Below are positions 59,446-64,000 of a stretch of 64,000 nt of DNA, in pieces (position 1 is the first letter of the stretch; the number at the start of each line of letters is the position of its first letter). The notes below the pieces were generated by a model. It did not search any database. It was not told the DNA's origin and worked only from the letters and a program-made list of their open reading frames with translations. Where the stretch lies: NCBI RefSeq assembly GCF_028453695.1, contig NC_135777.1, positions 17,287,714 through 17,351,713 of the forward strand. Direction: 5' to 3'. Position numbers and translations under genes: made by a program. This DNA is from Augochlora pura. Its lineage: Eukaryota; Arthropoda; Insecta; Hymenoptera; Halictidae.

Positions 59446-62400
59446 TCGTCGGAGATCGCGATCAAGCGTTACCATGAATCAGCCGGATTCTTAATTCGCG
59501 GGAAACCTCCTCGAGAAAAGAAACCGATCTCCCACTTCCGGGCTGGAAACCTTAAAGCGAAGTCTCCCCGGCGACTCCGTTCAAAATCGACGGCCATAAC
59601 GGCCAGGGACTAATTATCGCAGCCTAGAAACTCGGATTTATCGATTCCCGTTAAATGGCCGCTAGTCCGCTCGATGGGAAGATTCGATTATTTACCCGGG
59701 GCTACCTAACTCTCGCGCTGATTTCTGACCTCTCGTGCACGCGTTACCGCCCGTGTTTCCATTCTTTACCGATGTTCTGCCACGTTGCACCGGCTGCCCC
59801 GTTCGCTACGGCCTGTTTCCATTATCTTTTATCACGCGGAACAAGCCCTCCAATAAAATCAAGCGAAAGGAGGAGCGCGCGGTTGCGGACAGATACGCAA
59901 TAGTGTGCATAATTACAGTGTCGGAGTAACCTTTACGTGATCAGTGATATGTGGACGAAAACTTAACAAAACGCGGTATTTGTATATTTTTTATTTTCTA
60001 TTTTTAATAGAAAAATACGGGAAGAGAATAATATATTTTTATATTTCTGTTTTCTATCATCTCAATTTCAAACCTTCTGAATGAACCCTTTCCCATTGCC
60101 GTCGACTACCAACAGTTCAACCAGATATCCATATATAATAATAAATATGTATATCCATATATAATTCTAAGGTTCGACGAGTTCGCGCCGTCTCGAACGA
60201 TTTAATTTCGGCATCGTAGCCGACGAATCTCTCGAGAGCCGCTTTTAACGAGATTAACGAAAGGTAAATAGAGAAAAAAAGGATCGCGGAAAACAGAGGC
60301 ACGGCACTCTGCCTATTGTTTGACAAAGTCGGCCGACAAATTGCAAAGAACACCACCGGCGAACTTCTGCGAGCCGTGGCGCCGGCAAATTGGGCCGTGA
60401 ACCGACGCCTCTTTGGGCTCTCGAAGATTTGCATCGAGCAATTTAACTTGCAAATTGATCGCCCGGTATTTCGTGGGGCCGCGCGACTCCCGCCAAAACT
60501 GCACGCGAGACGGAGGGCCGAAAAAAGACGACGCGAGCATCTAGAACGCGGGACAATATCAATATTGATCAACAAACTCTAGACGATGGACAAACACTTT
60601 CGTATCGATGCGATTATATTCGATTCGCGGATCTTCATTGAAATTGAAAAATGTAAGATTTTTCCTTTTTTAAATAATTTTAATAAATTGGAGTTAAGAA
60701 TTTGCGTGTAGAAAATTATGCGTGTAAAGATAACTTAATTTAGGGCAAGTCTGTGCGAAGGACTATTGCTAAATAAAATTAAATTATTTCTGGTTAATAA
60801 TATTATTATTAATATTATAACTGCAATGACAGAATATTAAATGGAAACAGACAAGAGTATATGGAAAAATAAAATAAAAATAGACTGTACGAAATATCGA
60901 TAAACAAATTCTCTACTTATTCAGCAATATATTGAAATCGCATTCTATTAATAATATATAAAATTATGAACTCTAAGAGATTTTTTGTCATCGAATGAGT
61001 GTCTACGTATTCAACAATGTGTTCGAATCGCACTGTGTCAATAATTAATTACCAGTGCAAGCAGAAATGAAATTTAAAACAGCGTTTGCGAAATTTAACG
61101 TTGGTTTAAAAACGAAATTGATTTCTATTCAATTACAGAGGTATTACGAACAATTATAATTAATAACTAAACCGTGCGGCGGCGGTGCAGATTTCCAATT
61201 ATTGCGATACCGAAGCGAAATGCAAATTAGATCGCGCAACAATTCAAGGTAAATTGTTATATTGAACAATAAATACACGCACGGTTGTTAGCAATGAATG
61301 ATGTATGACATCTATCATTAATGCCGAGTGCGTACGGATCACTAAATTGTTCTGTCGATAAGAGCGCCGGCAGACTATATTATATCAAAAGTAGCAGAAA
61401 ATACGATCAAAGACATCCTAAAATACTTATTCTCTATATTTGCATTATTTTGCAGAAGGAACTTTATATTTCATTTCTTGTAGGACAATCAGACAAAGCG
61501 TTTGCATGTCTCGATGGGTCACTTTAATTAATCATAATATTTCACACGCGACGATAAAACAATGGATCTCTATGAAGCCTCGTATTTATACATTCCTTTA
61601 CTATTTAATTAATTAATTTAATAAATGATTACGCAAACACACTCAGTTTAATTAACTACCGACAAGGTTAAGTCAAATATACTTGTTTTAATTAACAAAG
61701 GCAACAGGGGAATCTGATCTCGCACAAATTGCAACAATTGCAGTAAAATGTTCGACATTGTTATGTTATTAAATATATAAATTCCGCGCTTTAATTGCCG
61801 TTAATGAGATTGAGAAATTCTATGCATTTATAATTATTGCGTTTTTGGTTTGCAGAGACGATTAGGCTAGGAAATAAAAATATAATAATGTTCGTCGAAC
61901 AACTAAATTCTTTTATAAAATTTCAAATCTGTTACGGCTAAAAAATATGATATTAATTCTTGTTTGATGTTTTCTTTTTCTGTGAAAATTGAACCGAGTC
62001 CTTTCAAACATTCTGTCAACAAATGGTTAACTAATTATCCCAAGCTCACAATAATTACTCGAAAAAATGGAATAAAATCACCAAAAGGTACGCAAACGCA
62101 GAAACTATCGAACAATAAACGTGACTGGTATTCGTTGCAAGACCTCCAAAGCGTAAATTCTAAAAACCCTCGTAAAACGCTCTTTCCTCAAAAACCGACC
62201 TCCGAAATCTCGGCATTGAGAACGAAGATTCCGCCGAATCGTATAAAACAATCGTTCGAATTTGTCGGCGGTGCTCGGGCGGCAGTCCCGCGTCGCTCGG
62301 AATTGCAGAACGTCGAAAGACAAATACCAAGGGGCGACGGTGAGGAAGAGCTCGGCAACTCCGCGCGGCGAGCGCCGCCGAGTTTCAGCGCCCGGTATCG

Positions 62401-62613
62401 GCTTTCCCAGCACGCGGAGGAATCGTTAAAGCGAATTGGAAATTCAGCGCGGTCGAACGCAACGGCCGCGCCACGGCGAATCTTTATTTGAACTTTCGCG
62501 GCACGTGGACAATTCCGGGACGGTCCGTGGCCATTAAAAAAGCGTTACCCCGGCGATCCGCGGGCTTTACGAGCCTCGAAATCGCGGGGCGATTTTCGCG
62601 CGGAGCGAGCGAG

Positions 62614-62690
62614 GAAAAGAGAAAAAGAAAGGAAAGAGAGAGAGAGAGAGAAAGAGAAAAAGAAAGAGAGAGAGAGAGAGAGAGAGAAAA
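62614..62690 (+). repeat. Imperfect (GA)n/GAAA purine tract
   Basis: About 75 bases of purine-only sequence, mostly GA with AAA interruptions. Confidence 0.9.
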
Positions 62691-64000
62691 TGGGAGAAGG
62701 GGTAGAGAGACGATAGCGAGATTTCTTGCAATTACGAGCGATCAGGCGATCGAGAACACGAAGGGATGGCCGGCCGTCGTTCCCTCGATCGCTGATAAAA
62801 AGCCGGCCGAACGGCCCCGAATTACAGAGGCGATGAATCACCGGTAAATTCCACGGAATCGAGTGAATAAAACGCCTCCGAGACGTCTTTTTGTTCTTGC
62901 ATCGGGGAAGGAAGAAATTTCCCTGATTTCGCGACTGCCGTGCAATTTCCATGCAATTGGCGGAACCGGCATTCCTTCGGACGTCTTCTTTAATCCCTAT
63001 CGCTGTGGCACGCCGCGCTACGAAACTATAGCATGATCCGCGCTTGTAACGAACGCTTCCTAAATGATACACGATTTTAAACAATATTTACAAGTGTTTT
63101 ACAATATAGATCTCTTCGGAATTTTCAAGTAATATCTCTGTAAAATTTTATGTAGATTTGCATCTTCGGAAATTTCTTCGTTGCGATTCTATTGACGCGA
63201 TTCTATTGTCACGATGAAGAGGAATTGTTGACGGTATGGAAAAATGTTTTAAGATGTTGATTTTATTTTATTAGATGCAATTTTGCTGAATTGATTATCA
63301 TATGTAAAGAGTGTTCGGAGTTAATAGTTAACGAGGTATGGTCAAATGAGTTTCATTTTAATTATACTTTTAAATTAGCCTGAATACTCTTTGTGCTAGA
63401 TGTCAAGTTGATGACAGTAATAAGTATAACATGATAATCAATATTCATAATAATTTGATGTTTTGTCTAATGTTTGATATATGCAGCTATTCATTATCAG
63501 TCTTCAGTCTTCAACTTAGAATTTATAATTAATGCGCGTCTACGTTTACGTTGAAGCTTAAATATCTATTCCTTCGTCGTATAAAATTGCATTAAATTTA
63601 GCTTCTTAATTTTAATATGTAATATCAAAATCCATTTTAAATCAGTAAACGAATTTACTAAAAATGAAATTCCTACATATTAAATAAACATATTTATTAT
63701 CCTTAGACAATGAATTCTATGCATTTAAGACAGGACTAATCAATTTAAAACAGTAGACAAATAAAAGAACTAAATATAATACGGTATCATTTTTAATCGA
63801 ATAAAATTTTTAAAATACGAACGAATTTCCTATTTAGTTTCTACATATCGATGCAGACAATTTTCTAACAAAACTCGAAGGCTAACAGCGACACATCGAA
63901 AAGATATAAAGGAGCAGTCGAAGTTTTAAATGCGAGTAACAGCGCTCGCATTTAAAAATGAACAAAGCGACCGCGCGTCGGCCGCAATATTGATTCAATT

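Larger units (their letters stand above)
54502..64000. other. 5-HT2 next intron or downstream flank; no gene recognised
   Basis: Begins with the donor gttagt. CpG-rich patches (55320-56270, 56720-57480, 58140-58560, 59440-59930, 60150-60580, 62240-63060) alternate with AT-rich DNA. TM6-TM7 exons of 5-HT2 were looked for and not seen. No Rpn2 5' exons on the minus strand. Confidence 0.6.

Noticed and set aside
60117..60575. 152-codon minus-strand frame
   Set aside because: Mixed low-complexity and Arg/Ser-rich; open in several frames; no domain.
61964..62491. 175-codon + strand frame
   Set aside because: First half AT-rich, second half CpG-rich, with no coherent protein character; an overlapping minus-strand frame is equally open.
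1..64000. tRNA, rRNA or well-known microRNA genes
   Set aside because: No B-box-like GGTTCRANTCC with a matching A-box and cloverleaf was noticed, and no familiar insect microRNA seed hairpin. A tRNAscan or miRNA search was not possible here.

Overview
This 64 kb window looks like insect nuclear DNA, most likely from a hymenopteran (bee, ant or wasp). AT-rich, repeat-laden stretches alternate with CpG-rich blocks. Introns are very long. The only clearly coding sequence is a few spliced exons with canonical GT-AG borders. There is no bacterial-type gene packing, and I saw no rRNA, convincing tRNA or CRISPR array. The species call is an inference from composition and from the two recognisable proteins.

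Two genes are firmly supported. On the + strand, two consecutive exons (34642-34874 and 54282-54501) encode TM3-TM4 and ECL2-TM5 plus the start of the third intracellular loop of a serotonin receptor of the 5-HT2 group. They are separated by a 19.4 kb phase-0 intron. The exons for TM1-TM2 and TM6-TM7 are not visible and probably lie outside the window. Inside that intron, on the - strand, four phase-compatible exons (51101 down to 47174) encode the C-terminal ~40% of the 26S proteasome regulatory subunit Rpn2/PSMD1. They cover the last PC repeats, an enlarged KEKE segment and the conserved C-terminal tail with its stop codon, and a probable poly(A) signal lies ~320 bp downstream. I could find no upstream Rpn2 exons between 51.1 and 64 kb. 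Either the gene continues beyond the window across a giant intron interleaved with 5-HT2, or this is a structurally intact 3' partial copy.

The rest is non-coding. It is dominated by short TTAA-flanked inverted-repeat elements of piggyBac/MITE type: about nine copies in several families, sharing ends such as CCCTTTGCACTCG and TTTACCGACCGG. There are also two mariner-like MITEs with CAGGGTGT ends, one of which carries a nested TTAA element, and a 20-bp palindrome made of two such ends back to back. Minisatellites are frequent: a 29-bp unit at 1.7-2.4 kb, a 32-bp unit at 29.5-29.8 kb, a 19-bp unit at 15.4 kb, a 17-bp array reaching an Rpn2 splice donor at 49.3-49.7 kb, and a 21-bp GC-box-like repeat at 38.9 kb. 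A 32-base C run and several local duplications complete the picture.

Layout: 1-34.6 kb, intron or intergenic DNA; 34.6-54.5 kb, 5-HT2 exons and their intron with the Rpn2 exons nested antisense; 54.5-64 kb, the next 5-HT2 intron or flank. Three small open stretches (32.4, 39.0-40.2 and 53.2-53.7 kb) have coding-like composition but no recognised family.
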